NCBI GenBank assembly: GCA_039822785.1
Contig: JBCBMO010000004.1
Coordinates: 434,001-498,000, forward strand
Reading direction: 5' to 3'
DNA: 64,000 bases
Source: Thermohalobaculum sp039822785
GTDB taxonomy: Bacteria; Pseudomonadota; Alphaproteobacteria; Rhodobacterales; Rhodobacteraceae
Below the pieces are notes generated by a model. It did no database searches. It had not been told where the DNA came from and saw only the letters and a program-made list of their open reading frames with translations. This document shows, in pieces, positions 35,714-44,183 of the stretch. Numbering within the stretch: the first letter of the stretch is position 1; every line of letters starts with the position of its first letter. The position numbers and the translations under genes were made by a program.

Positions 35714-35881
35714 TCAGACCTTGTTGGCCTTCGCCACTTCCGCGGCCTGCTGGGCTGCCGCCTGCCGCTCCCGCTCGAACTCCTCCGGGTCCACCTCGCC
35801 CGAGGTCATGCGGTCGACGAAGGACTTGCTGGCGATCCTGCGCCGCGGCGTGTCGGCTGTCTTCTTATCCGGCTCAGCCAT
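35714..35881 (-). CDS. 55-residue charged protein in the toxin cassette
   Basis: Small frame missed by length filters: MAEPDKKTADTPRRRIASKS at the N terminus, then DRMTSGEVDPEEFERERQAA and a helical AAQQAAEVAKANKV tail. ATG 35881 follows AGAGGAGAG on the minus strand. It has no membrane segment and is mostly charged. It sits between the ADP-ribosyltransferase (stop 35927) and the downstream chaperone (start 35662), all in one orientation. An immunity or regulatory role is possible but unsupported; it is too small for a classical ADP-ribosyl hydrolase. Confidence 0.6.
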   Translation of the reverse strand: MAEPDKKTADTPRRRIASKSFVDRMTSGEVDPEEFERERQAAAQQAAEVAKANKV

Positions 35882-35926
35882 GTCTCGTCTCTCCTCTCTC
35901 AGCCAAAGATCGCCGGCAGGGCGCCG

Positions 35927-37273
35927 TTAGATCTCATGCATCGTGATATCGATCTGACCGGCGCTCGTGCCAAGCGCCCCGGCGTTTCCGGCGATATGGT
36001 CCTTGTGGAACTGCCCATCTTTCGTGCGCGTGTCGACGACGAACTGGGTGCCCGTCGGGAAGGCGATCTCCTGCTCCCTCGGGTTGTTGGAGAAGGCGGT
36101 GATGTTCTTGCCGGCCGAGCCTTGCTTGAGCGTGATCGTGATGCTGTAGTTCGCATCGGGGAATTCGCTATTGCTGTCGGCGGAGCTGGAGAACAGCCCG
36201 GTCGCCTTGATCGTCTCGTTCGGCTGGTAGAGATTGCCCACGCGCGCCGGCAGCTTGGCGCCGCGGTAGGACGTGCCGGCTGCCGACGGCAGCTTTGCCA
36301 GACCGCTCTCGAAGTTGTCCTTCAGCTGTTTGATGTGGGCGGGCAGGTTATCATAGTTGTTTTCAGCGTCCTCGCGGATATCGTTGTTGATCTCCGTGTA
36401 GGCGTCGGTGGTGTAGATGTGCAGCGCCACAGCCTCGTCGAGCGTGAGCCCATGCTGCTGCATCAGTTGCGTCGCGCCCGGGCGGCTCAAGACAATGCCC
36501 GCCGCCCGCTCGTAAGCCTGCTTGGTAACGGCCATGTCGTCTTTATCGTTCTTGCAGGCCTGATAGAAAGCGCCGTTCTTCGCCTCGTTGATTTTCTGCC
36601 TGATCGGGCTGACCGTCGACTGTGCACTGTTGTTATCGACGTTTTGGTAACCGATCTCACTACCGGAATCGTCATCTCCGCTGACACTAGGGGGCAGCGC
36701 GCCACCGAAGAGGCTCTCGTTGTCGGCGCTCATTGATGGTCGGTAGTTGTGCCCACCCATGCCCTTGTTACCGAAGGCATTTTCCAAGTCGTTGAGAACG
36801 TTCTGAGCGTCGTTATTGGAATCTTCCTGAATGCCGGTCTGATTGCTGTTCGGCGCGGGCGCGCTGCCGAAGTCCGGGACGTTGCGTTGGCGATACGCAA
36901 TCGGCGCTGCGGGCTCCGCATTGTCCTGGTGTAGCGGGTTGTTGGTGAACTGGAACGTGTTGACCTGCTCCACGGTCGTGGGTTCGGGCGCCGGTTTCCC
37001 GCCCGTCATGTAGTTGACGCCCTCCTGGCACTTGCGGGCGACGAAGCAGGCGGCAGAGACGACCGCGTTGCCGGTGCCCTTGATCCCCTGCCAGGCCAAG
37101 CTCGCGCCACCGGAGAGGAGCTTCCAAGCGAGGTGTTTGACGCTCTTGCCGATGGCGACGGCCATGCCGCCGAGCGAGCGATCGCTCTTTACCGGCGTTG
37201 AGAGGTCTTCGAGGGTCGCGTCGCGGCGTTGAATGACCTGCGAGTTGGCGCTGCTGATGCTTCCTTCGCCCAT
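35927..37273 (-). CDS. ADP-ribosyltransferase toxin/effector (R-S-ExE class)
   Basis: 448 residues. The C-terminal domain (about 245-448) is an ADP-ribosyltransferase exoenzyme: helix block ALHIYTTDAYTEINNDIRED (285-304), NAD-binding Arg337 in GTSYRGAKLP, the serine motif FSSS (361-364) and catalytic E400-x-E402 in REQEIAFPTGTQF. ExE pairs mark arginine-specific mono-ADP-ribosyltransferases such as SpvB, VIP2 or ExoS. The N terminus is Ser/Asn-rich without a Sec signal (MGEGSISSANSQ), as in type III effectors. Residues 47-79 are hydrophobic (LAWKLLSGGASLAWQGIKG and AVVSAACFVA), resembling a membrane-localisation domain. Residues 100-220 are a disordered Asn/Ser/Pro linker. DNA here is visibly AT-richer than either flank. 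Flanked by two chaperone-like genes. Target and delivery machine unknown. Confidence 0.85.
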   Translation of the reverse strand: MGEGSISSANSQVIQRRDATLEDLSTPVKSDRSLGGMAVAIGKSVKHLAWKLLSGGASLAWQGIKGTGNAVVSAACFVARKCQEGVNYMTGGKPAPEPTTVEQVNTFQFTNNPLHQDNAEPAAPIAYRQRNVPDFGSAPAPNSNQTGIQEDSNNDAQNVLNDLENAFGNKGMGGHNYRPSMSADNESLFGGALPPSVSGDDDSGSEIGYQNVDNNSAQSTVSPIRQKINEAKNGAFYQACKNDKDDMAVTKQAYERAAGIVLSRPGATQLMQQHGLTLDEAVALHIYTTDAYTEINNDIREDAENNYDNLPAHIKQLKDNFESGLAKLPSAAGTSYRGAKLPARVGNLYQPNETIKATGLFSSSADSNSEFPDANYSITITLKQGSAGKNITAFSNNPREQEIAFPTGTQFVVDTRTKDGQFHKDHIAGNAGALGTSAGQIDITMHEI

Positions 37274-37300
37274 CGTCCCTGTCCTCCACTTGCTGCGCGA

Positions 37301-37717
37301 TCAGCGCGCTGCCAACCAGGCATCGACCCTTCGGTCGACGTCGTCGGCGATTTCCATCGCGGCGACCGCTTGGCGCCACGCAAGAAGTGTGGTCTCGCCA
37401 GGGTTGAGCGCTGTGTTGGGGATCACATTGATCAGTTGAAGGTGATCGCTGGAGGGTCGACGGCTGAGATGAGCGCCCGCCGTCTCGTCGTTCGGCAGGT
37501 TTTTCGTCATCAGCCAGGTGATCACGGGCGGCGGCAGCCCGTCGTGCGCGCTCGTGATCGGCGTGGTGATCTCAACGACGCCGTCGCTGGGGCGGTTCAG
37601 GATCTCCAGCGTCTGTCGGCCGTCGATGAGCACGACGATGCTGTCTTCGGTGGAGGGATAGACGGCATGGCCCAAGGCCTCCGACAACCCCGTGGCCAAG
37701 TCCTCGATCGCCGCCAT
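37301..37717 (-). CDS. CesT-like secretion chaperone (putative), upstream of the toxin
   Basis: 138 residues, acidic, soluble. ATG 37717 was chosen because GGAGG lies 7 bases upstream (an ATG at 37723 is too close to it). The N-terminal helix IEDLATGLSEALG, the strands SIVVLIDGRQTLEIL and GVVEITTPI, and the terminal helix WRQAVAAMEIADDVDRRVDAWL follow the small type III chaperone plan. It ends 27 bases before the toxin start, the usual position of a dedicated chaperone upstream of its effector. Confidence 0.6.
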   Translation of the reverse strand: MAAIEDLATGLSEALGHAVYPSTEDSIVVLIDGRQTLEILNRPSDGVVEITTPITSAHDGLPPPVITWLMTKNLPNDETAGAHLSRRPSSDHLQLINVIPNTALNPGETTLLAWRQAVAAMEIADDVDRRVDAWLAAR

Positions 37718-37827
37718 GGCCATCCCTCCGTCGGTCGCACGCGGCGGAAGGCTCACATCGAGACATCACGGTGTCAATCGGCCTGGGCACAGGCGGCATC
37801 CGTCCTGCGCCGGCCAGGCGGGGCGCG

Positions 37828-40800
37828 CTACTCCGCGGCGCGCAGGGTGCGGTAGGGGGCAGGGGCTTCCCAGGTGACCTCGGCCGTTTGATGCCGCTTG
37901 AGCGCCGCGCGCAGGCGCCGGTCGGCCAGGTAGGGGTGATCGCGATGCGACCGCACCAGCAGGGCCACCGCCGAGTGCCAGAGCCACGGCAGCGTCAGCC
38001 CCAGCCCCGCCATGGCCCAGGCCCGGGCGGCAAGCGCCGCGGGCGTCACCACCAGCGTCAGGATGGTGGCAAAGCCGAGGCCCCAAACCACCGCCGTCGC
38101 CAGTTGCACCCACATCTGTGCCGAGGGCGCGCCCACCGCCACCGCCCCGCTGGCGAAGTCTAGCGACAGGGCGAACATCATGGGCGCAAGCCCCGCCATG
38201 GTCGTGATCGTCGTCAGCAGCACCGGGCGCAGCCGATCCTCGGCCGTGCGGACGATCGCCTCCAGCACGGGCATGCGCCGCGAGAATTCCTGGAAGGTGT
38301 CGATCAGCACGATGTTGTTGTTCACCACGATCCCCGCGAGCGCGACGATCCCGATCCCCGTCATGATGATGGAGAAGGTCTGCCCCATCACCATGATGCC
38401 GATCAGCACGCCCGCGACCGACATGACGACGGCCGAGAGGACGAGGACCGCGTTATAGACCGAGTTGAACTGAGCGAGCAGGATCACGAACATCAGGCCG
38501 AGCGCGCCGGCGAAGGCCATGCCGAGGAACTCCATGCTCTCCTTCTGCTCCTCCCGGTCGCCGGTGAAGCGGGCGGAGACGCCAGGGGGGAAGGGGGCCT
38601 CCGCGGCGATCCAGGCCTCGAGCTCCTCGATCTTGCCGACATCCGAGGCGCCCGTGCCGACGTCGGCGCGGACAAGGAACGAGCGGCGGCCGTCCACGCG
38701 CTGGATCGAGCTCGTCTTCTCGCGGGCGTATCGTTCGGCAAAGTTCGACAGCGGCACCGTGCCCATCGCGGTCGGCACGCGCAGGGTGTCGAGCATGTCG
38801 AGCGTCCGCGCCTCCGCCGGGAAGCGGGCGCGGATCTCCAGCTCGTCGTCGCTGTCCTCCGAGCGCAACTCGTCGATCAGCGCGCCGCGGGTAATGAACT
38901 GAATGAGCGGACCCACGCTCAAGATATCGGCGCCGAAACGCCCGGCGGCGGCCCGGTCCACGGCGATCTGCCATTCGATCCCCGGCAGCGGGCGGGTGTC
39001 GTCGATGTCGATCAGCCCCTCGGTCGCGCGGAACTTGACCGTCGCGATCTCCGCCGCCTGTTCGAGGGTGTCGAAGTTGGTGCCGGTGAGTTCGAGCTGG
39101 ACAGGCTTGCCCTGCTGCGGGCCCTCCTGTTCCTCCTTCACGTCGGCGTAGAAGCCGGGCAGGTCGCGCAGAGCGGCGCGCACCTTGTCCAGGACAACGC
39201 TGGTGCCGGGACGTGTGCGCCAGTCAGTCAGTTCGAGCTGCACCTGACCGATCGCGTCCTCCGGCGCCCCGTCGCCGGTGGTCTCGCCTGCAAAGGCGAA
39301 GACCGAGCGGATGCCCTCGATCCCGTCGATGCGGTGTTCGACCAGCCGCACCAGGCGATCGCGTTCCTCCAGGCTGTAGTTGCCGCGCGCGCGCACGTAG
39401 ATGTTGGCGCGGTCCGTATCCACGGCGGTGAAGAACTCGGTCAGCGTGCCGCTGGCGCCGTAGTAGGTGAAGACGCTGAAGATCGAGGTGACGGCAAGGC
39501 CGATCGCCACCACGGGCCCTATGGGGTTCATGACGATCAGGCTGACCATCCGCCCAAAGGTGCTGCGCCGATAGCGCGGCTCGGGCTCATGGCTCTCACC
39601 ATGCGCTCCGCCGCCAAAGAGACGGGAGATCCGACCCGAGACGCCGCCCAGGACCGGGAGATAGATGAGTGCGACGATCAGCGAGGCCGAGAGCACGAAG
39701 ATGATCGTCACGGGCAACTGGCCCATGAACTCCCCCGCCATGCCGGGCCAGAACAGCATCGGCAGGAAGGCGCAGAGCGTCGTACCGGTGGAGGCCACGA
39801 CCGGCCAGAACATCCGCTTGGCCGCCGCGGTATAGGCCACCATGGGCCCATCGCCCGCACGGCGGCGCTTGTCCGCGTATTCGACGACCACGATGGCCCC
39901 GTCGACCAGCATGCCCACGGCCAGGATCAGGCCGAACATGGTCATATTGTTCACGCTCATGCCGAGGGCGGCCATCAGCGCGAAGGTCAGCAGGAAGGAC
40001 GACGGGATCGCGATGCCGACGAGGATGGCCGAGCGAAAGCCGAGGGCGGCCAGCACCACGATCATCACCAGGATCACGGCGGTCAGCACGGCGCTCTCAA
40101 GCTGCTGGATCATCCCCTCGACCCATTTCGCCTGTTCCAGGGCGAAATCGACCTCGACGGCCTGGCGCAGGGGCTCGGGCCAGGTGGCGACCTCCTCGTT
40201 GACGGCAGCGCGTACCACCGCCGTCGTGGCGATGATGTTCTCCCCCGTGCGCTTGGAGACGCGCAGGGTCATCGTGCTTTCGCCATTCAGCCGCGATGTC
40301 TGGGTGCGATCCTCGAAGGTCTGCCGGATCTCCGCGATGTCAGCGAGGCTGACGATGCGATCCCCGTCGACCAGCACCGGCAGGGCGGAGACCTCGCGCA
40401 GATCGGTGAAATTGCCGGGCACCGAGATCGAAAACTGCCCGGTCGGCCCCTCGATCTGTCCCGCCGGCACCAGGGCGTTATTGCGCTCGACCACGTTATA
40501 GAGATCGGCCACCGTGACGCCGTAGCTCTCCATTGCCAGCGGGTCGATCAACACCTCGACCATCTCGTCGCGGTGGCCCGAGAGATCGGCCTCCAGCACT
40601 TCCGAAAGCGTCTCGAGCTTGCGCTGCAGGTCCTTGGACAGGCGCAGCAGCGTTCGCTCGGGCACGGCACCCGACAGCGAGACGACCATGATCGGGAACT
40701 CGGAGATATTGATCTCCGAGATCGTTGCCTTGTCGGCGTCGTCGGGGAACTCGGCCTCGGCGCGCTGCACCCGTTCCCGCACGTCGGCGAGAACGGTCTC

Positions 40801-41106
40801 CCGTTCCCAGCCGAAAGCGAACTTCATCAGCACGCTGGCGTGGTTCTCCGACGCGATGCCGGTCATCTCCTCCAGACCCTCGACATCGTCGAGTTCGGTC
40901 TCGAGCGGCTTAACCAGCAGCCGCTCGGCATCCGCGGCCGAGACCCCGGGCAAGGTCACCGAGATATAGAGGACCGGAATGTCGATATCCGGCTCGCCTT
41001 CCTTCGGCAGGTCGGTATAGGCGACCAGCCCCGCGCCGACCGAGATCAGCAGGAATACCAGGACCATCCGGGCCCGCGCGGCGAGCCAGTCGATCATGCC
41101 GGTCAT
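37828..41106 (-). CDS. RND efflux transporter, inner-membrane permease
   Basis: 1092-residue AcrB/MexF-type proton-driven pump. Twelve helices and two large periplasmic loops are recognisable: N-terminal PKEGEPDIDIPVLYISVTLPGVSAADAE (starts MTGMIDWLAARARMVLVF), the first helix block with MLVDGAIVVVEYADKRR (the proton-relay acidic residues are in the GMLVDGAIVVVE motif) and, near the C terminus, GIVALAGIVVNNNIVLIDTFQEF. The C-terminal tail continues past the last helix. The substrate is not predictable. It overlaps the adaptor gene by 4 bases. No outer-membrane factor follows. Confidence 0.93.
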   Translation of the reverse strand: MTGMIDWLAARARMVLVFLLISVGAGLVAYTDLPKEGEPDIDIPVLYISVTLPGVSAADAERLLVKPLETELDDVEGLEEMTGIASENHASVLMKFAFGWERETVLADVRERVQRAEAEFPDDADKATISEINISEFPIMVVSLSGAVPERTLLRLSKDLQRKLETLSEVLEADLSGHRDEMVEVLIDPLAMESYGVTVADLYNVVERNNALVPAGQIEGPTGQFSISVPGNFTDLREVSALPVLVDGDRIVSLADIAEIRQTFEDRTQTSRLNGESTMTLRVSKRTGENIIATTAVVRAAVNEEVATWPEPLRQAVEVDFALEQAKWVEGMIQQLESAVLTAVILVMIVVLAALGFRSAILVGIAIPSSFLLTFALMAALGMSVNNMTMFGLILAVGMLVDGAIVVVEYADKRRRAGDGPMVAYTAAAKRMFWPVVASTGTTLCAFLPMLFWPGMAGEFMGQLPVTIIFVLSASLIVALIYLPVLGGVSGRISRLFGGGAHGESHEPEPRYRRSTFGRMVSLIVMNPIGPVVAIGLAVTSIFSVFTYYGASGTLTEFFTAVDTDRANIYVRARGNYSLEERDRLVRLVEHRIDGIEGIRSVFAFAGETTGDGAPEDAIGQVQLELTDWRTRPGTSVVLDKVRAALRDLPGFYADVKEEQEGPQQGKPVQLELTGTNFDTLEQAAEIATVKFRATEGLIDIDDTRPLPGIEWQIAVDRAAAGRFGADILSVGPLIQFITRGALIDELRSEDSDDELEIRARFPAEARTLDMLDTLRVPTAMGTVPLSNFAERYAREKTSSIQRVDGRRSFLVRADVGTGASDVGKIEELEAWIAAEAPFPPGVSARFTGDREEQKESMEFLGMAFAGALGLMFVILLAQFNSVYNAVLVLSAVVMSVAGVLIGIMVMGQTFSIIMTGIGIVALAGIVVNNNIVLIDTFQEFSRRMPVLEAIVRTAEDRLRPVLLTTITTMAGLAPMMFALSLDFASGAVAVGAPSAQMWVQLATAVVWGLGFATILTLVVTPAALAARAWAMAGLGLTLPWLWHSAVALLVRSHRDHPYLADRRLRAALKRHQTAEVTWEAPAPYRTLRAAE

Positions 41107-42356
41107 CCGCGCGTCTCCACTGCCGCGGTGGGGCGGTCCTCGGTGTCACCGGCGTTGGGGGCGCTTGGGCTATTGCCGCCGGCGCCCGCTTCGTCGAGCA
41201 AGCGCTCCAGCGGGACGGGGACGACCTTGCGGCCTTCGCGGACGAACTCCTGGCCGACGGCGATGACGCGCGCCTCCTCCGGCAGACCGGCGAGCCAGCC
41301 GCTGTCGCCCTCGTCCTTCAGCAGGCGGGTCGGATAGAAGGCGACGATATCCCCCTCCTCGACCACGCGCACGCCAAGGCGCCCGCGGTCGTCGAGCGTC
41401 AGCACGCTGAGCGGCAGGCGGTGTGCCATCCCAGCATCCAGGGCAATCTCCACCTCGGCGGTCATGCCGTCGCGCAGGGCCAGATCGGCGTTCTCGATCA
41501 CCGCCTCCACCGTATAGGTGCGCGTGCCCATATCCGCCGTGCGGCTGACAAAGCGGACCCGCCCGGTGCGGGTCTTGCCGTTGACCAGCGTCACCCGCAC
41601 CTCGGCACCCTCGTTGACCTTGTCGACATCTCGCTCGGCAACGAAGGCCAGCACCTTGAGCTGGCTCAAGTCGACCACCGTCGCGCAGACCTCACCGACC
41701 GCGAGCAGGCTGCCGATCTCGGCGGTATCGGTCTCCAGCACTCCGGCGAAGGGAGCGCGGATCTCCAGGCGCTCGAAGTCGAGGCGCATCCGGTCGAGTT
41801 CGGCCTTGGCACTCTCCAGCGTCGCCTGGCGGGCGATCTGCGTGGTCCGCGCGGTGAACCCACGCTCGGACAGGGTGTCGGCGGCGCTCGCTTCCGCGCT
41901 TGCCTCGGCCACCTTCGCCTCTGCCTCCCGCATCTCGGCGGCGCGGGCGCCCGGGTCGAGCTGGCAGAGGAGAGCATCGGCCGCGACCCGCGTGCCGGCA
42001 CGCAGGGGCTCCGACATCACGAGGCCGGAGGTCTCCGCGGCCACTTCGACGCTGCGCATCGCTTCGGTCCGGCCGGTCAGCCGCGTGATCTGATCCGTGG
42101 CCGCCGCCGCGCTGTCGATGACGGCGACGCGGGGCAGCGTGCGGGGTAGGGCAGGGGACTGGGCAGGGGACTGGGTCGCGTCCGGCGCAGAGGTCTCGGG
42201 CAGGCCTGCGACATTCGGCGCCACCTCGGCCAGTTCGGCGGAGGCCGTTTCGTTCCCCTCGAGCAGCGCGATCACGTCCGGGTCGTGGCGCAGCACAAAC
42301 CACCATGCCAAGCCCGCGACAACCGCAACGGCCAATCCGATCGATCCAAGACGCAT
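41103..42356 (-). CDS. RND efflux periplasmic adaptor (membrane-fusion protein)
   Basis: 417 residues. A signal anchor (LGSIGLAVAVVAGLAWWFVLR) precedes a linker rich in Ala/Pro, a lipoyl-like half (SVEVAAETSGLVMSEPLRAGTRVAAD), an alpha-helical hairpin (EAEAKVAEASAEASAADTLSERGF...), the second lipoyl half (FERLEIRAPFAGVLETDTAEIGSLLAVG) and beta-barrel/MP domains. It connects the pump at 37828 to an outer-membrane channel encoded elsewhere. Upstream is a perfect inverted repeat at 42376-42395. Confidence 0.92.
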   Translation of the reverse strand: MRLGSIGLAVAVVAGLAWWFVLRHDPDVIALLEGNETASAELAEVAPNVAGLPETSAPDATQSPAQSPALPRTLPRVAVIDSAAAATDQITRLTGRTEAMRSVEVAAETSGLVMSEPLRAGTRVAADALLCQLDPGARAAEMREAEAKVAEASAEASAADTLSERGFTARTTQIARQATLESAKAELDRMRLDFERLEIRAPFAGVLETDTAEIGSLLAVGEVCATVVDLSQLKVLAFVAERDVDKVNEGAEVRVTLVNGKTRTGRVRFVSRTADMGTRTYTVEAVIENADLALRDGMTAEVEIALDAGMAHRLPLSVLTLDDRGRLGVRVVEEGDIVAFYPTRLLKDEGDSGWLAGLPEEARVIAVGQEFVREGRKVVPVPLERLLDEAGAGGNSPSAPNAGDTEDRPTAAVETRG

Positions 42357-42375
42357 TCGTCAGTCACTTCTTTCG

Positions 42376-42395
42376 TGGATACGGGCGAGTATCCA
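42376..42395. promoter_or_regulatory. Inverted repeat upstream of the efflux operon
   Basis: TGGATAC and GTATCCA flank GGGCGA, a perfect 7-bp inverted repeat ending 20 bases before the adaptor start. Size and position suit a TetR- or MarR-type repressor operator, but no regulator gene is adjacent. Confidence 0.45.
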
Positions 42396-42593
42396 TGCCC
42401 CAAGTTCAACGCCGGGTTCAGCTTTGTCCGTCGGCGGACTCTAAGCTGCTATTTCGTGCCGTGGAAGTCGCACACAAGATGCGGCAGCGCGTTCGTCTTT
42501 GATTGGCAACTTACATGCGGCGCATGGCGGCCGTGGCAACCGCCCGGGCCTGGCGTAGATTAGCGGTCAACCGCCCGGATCGCGAGAAGCGCC

Positions 42594-43460
42594 ATGTCCA
42601 CACAGTCCAGTATCTCGAAGAAATCCGCCATCGCCACGCCCGACGCGACCGCCGCGCCGGGGCGCAAGCGCATGACGGTGCCTGCCTTCACGGCGCGCAA
42701 GGGGGGGGAGCCGCTGGTCTGCCTGACCTCCTATACCGCCCATGTGGCGCGGCTTTGCGACGAGGTCTGCGATCTGCTGCTGGTGGGCGACAGCCTAGGG
42801 ATGGTGATCCACGGCATGCCCAACACGCTGGGCGTGACGCTGGAGCACATGATCATGCACGGCCAGGCCGTCGTCCGCGGGGCTGAGCTGGCGATCGTCG
42901 TCGTCGACATGCCCTTCGGCAGCTTCGAGGAGAGCCCCGAGGTCGCCTTTCGCAACGCCTCCCGCGTGATCAAGGAGACCGGCGCCCATGCGGTGAAGCT
43001 GGAGGGGGGCGCGGATATGGCGCCGACGATCCAGTATCTTGCACGCCGCGGGATCCCAGTGATGGGCCATATCGGCCTGATGCCCCAGGCGATGAACACC
43101 GCCGGCGGCTTCAAGGCCGTGCGCGACGAGGCCCAGTTCGACGCCGTCATCGCCGATGCCCAGGCAGTGGAGGCCGCCGGCGCTTTCTCGATGGTCGTCG
43201 AGGGGGTGGCCGAGCCGCTCGCCCGCCGGATCACGGAGGCGGTGGGTGTGCCCACCATCGGCATCGGCGCCTCCGCCGCCTGCGACGGCCAGATCCTGGT
43301 CTTCGAGGACATGGTCGGCCTGATGCCCCGCGTCCCCACCTTCGTAAAGCGCTACGGCACCATGGAGGAGATGATGCGCGCAGCCGTCGGCCAATACGCC
43401 GAGGAGGTCCACGAGCGCCGCTTCCCCAGTGCCGAACACACCTACAAACAGAAGACCTGA
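42594..43460 (+). CDS. panB: 3-methyl-2-oxobutanoate hydroxymethyltransferase
   Basis: Makes ketopantoate from alpha-ketoisovalerate and methylene-tetrahydrofolate, first committed step to pantothenate. The 288-residue protein has LTSYTAHVARL, LLVGDSLGMVIHGMPNTLGV (the DS and metal ligands), VVVDMPFGSFEESPE, VKLEGGADM, MGHIGLMPQAMN and GIGASAACDGQILVFEDMVG. ATG 42594. The expected neighbour panC is not next to it. coaX at 7.9 kb is downstream in the same pathway. Confidence 0.96.
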   Translation: MSTQSSISKKSAIATPDATAAPGRKRMTVPAFTARKGGEPLVCLTSYTAHVARLCDEVCDLLLVGDSLGMVIHGMPNTLGVTLEHMIMHGQAVVRGAELAIVVVDMPFGSFEESPEVAFRNASRVIKETGAHAVKLEGGADMAPTIQYLARRGIPVMGHIGLMPQAMNTAGGFKAVRDEAQFDAVIADAQAVEAAGAFSMVVEGVAEPLARRITEAVGVPTIGIGASAACDGQILVFEDMVGLMPRVPTFVKRYGTMEEMMRAAVGQYAEEVHERRFPSAEHTYKQKT

Positions 43461-43598
43461 GCGCTTCATCAGTCCGAGAAGAGGGTCCCGTCGACAAGTG
43501 ACGCGGCCCCCTGGCGTGCTCACTCTCGGCAGTCGGGCGAAGGCCCAGGGCAGCCTTCGCCTGTCTGCTAAGAGGCCCCATCAGATCTGACCCAACAG

Positions 43599-43623
43599 AA
43601 TTCCGACTTTGAAAGTCGGAATT
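43599..43623. promoter_or_regulatory. Perfect 12-bp palindrome upstream of the hemP operon
   Basis: AATTCCGACTTT-G-AAAGTCGGAATT, 94 bases before the first gene of the hemP operon. A second small palindrome TCAGATCTGA lies at 43581-43590. The long one could be a terminator stem for panB (no T run) or an operator for iron control; its ATTCC...GGAAT ends recur at 46708-46734. Confidence 0.5.
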
Positions 43624-43716
43624 GACAGGTCTGAGTGAAAGAGTCACCTTACCGCCATCCAGCCAACCCAGCGCGTCTCAGGCAGCTTGGAGATGTCGCA
43701 GCTTGAGGAGGGCGTG

Positions 43717-43893
43717 ATGGAAGCGCAGAAGATGACGTTGACCGAGTGGCCATCCTCGGAGGCCCCGGAGCCCTTGGTCGATCTGGTCGGCCGACGCGAT
43801 CCCGACGCCACCATCTCGCTCTTGTCGATGGTCCTGCCGACCGATTGGCCGCTTGAGCCCTGGCTCGATTGGCTCGAGGGGCGGCAGCGATGA
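43717..43893 (+). CDS. 58-residue protein coupled to hemP
   Basis: Begins MEAQKMTLTEWPSSEAPEPL and ends PTDWPLEPWLDWLEGRQR; the ATG at 43717 follows AGGAGG (43706-43711) with 5-base spacing, and its TGA overlaps the hemP start (ATGA). It is acidic and tryptophan-rich with no membrane segment. I recognise no family. Tight coupling to hemP and the downstream imelysin points to iron or haem uptake. Confidence 0.65.
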   Translation: MEAQKMTLTEWPSSEAPEPLVDLVGRRDPDATISLLSMVLPTDWPLEPWLDWLEGRQR

Positions 43894-44069
43894 CCGCGCA
43901 GCGCCCCGTGCCGACGCCGGCGTCGACCGGCATGCCGCCGGCAGAGGACAAGCCCGTGTATGAGGCCTTGCACCTGACCAATGGCGGCGTGACGGCGAAT
44001 ATCGTCCACCTGGGCCAAGCCTATACGCTGAGGATCACCCGGCAGGGGAAGCTCATCCTAACGAAGTAA
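43890..44069 (+). CDS. hemP: Hemin uptake protein HemP
   Basis: 59-residue member of the HemP/HmuP family, a small regulator or helper in haem uptake. The conserved C-terminal half reads HLGQAYTLRITRQGKLILTK. The ATG at 43890 overlaps the stop of the upstream 58-residue gene; the codons before it belong to that gene's other frame. The haem transporter hmuSTUV is at 54-57.7 kb, while hemP here heads the imelysin group. Confidence 0.88.
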   Translation: MTAQRPVPTPASTGMPPAEDKPVYEALHLTNGGVTANIVHLGQAYTLRITRQGKLILTK

Positions 44070-44183
44070 TCGGGGTTCTCACGGCCCGGCGCGGATAACT
44101 TCTTTCGGTTCAAAACCAAGCGCTTGTGAGCATGCGCTTCCACTCCACCCCAAACCAAGAATGGCAGAGACGGAGACACCCAC

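Noticed and set aside
35192..37717. Toxin cassette as part of a transposon or integron
   Set aside because: No transposase, integrase, terminal inverted repeats or tRNA attachment site was seen at its borders.
43599..43623. Irr (ICE) or Fur box
   Set aside because: The palindrome does not match the TTAGAA/TTCTAA style I know, so I kept it only as an unassigned operator or stem.
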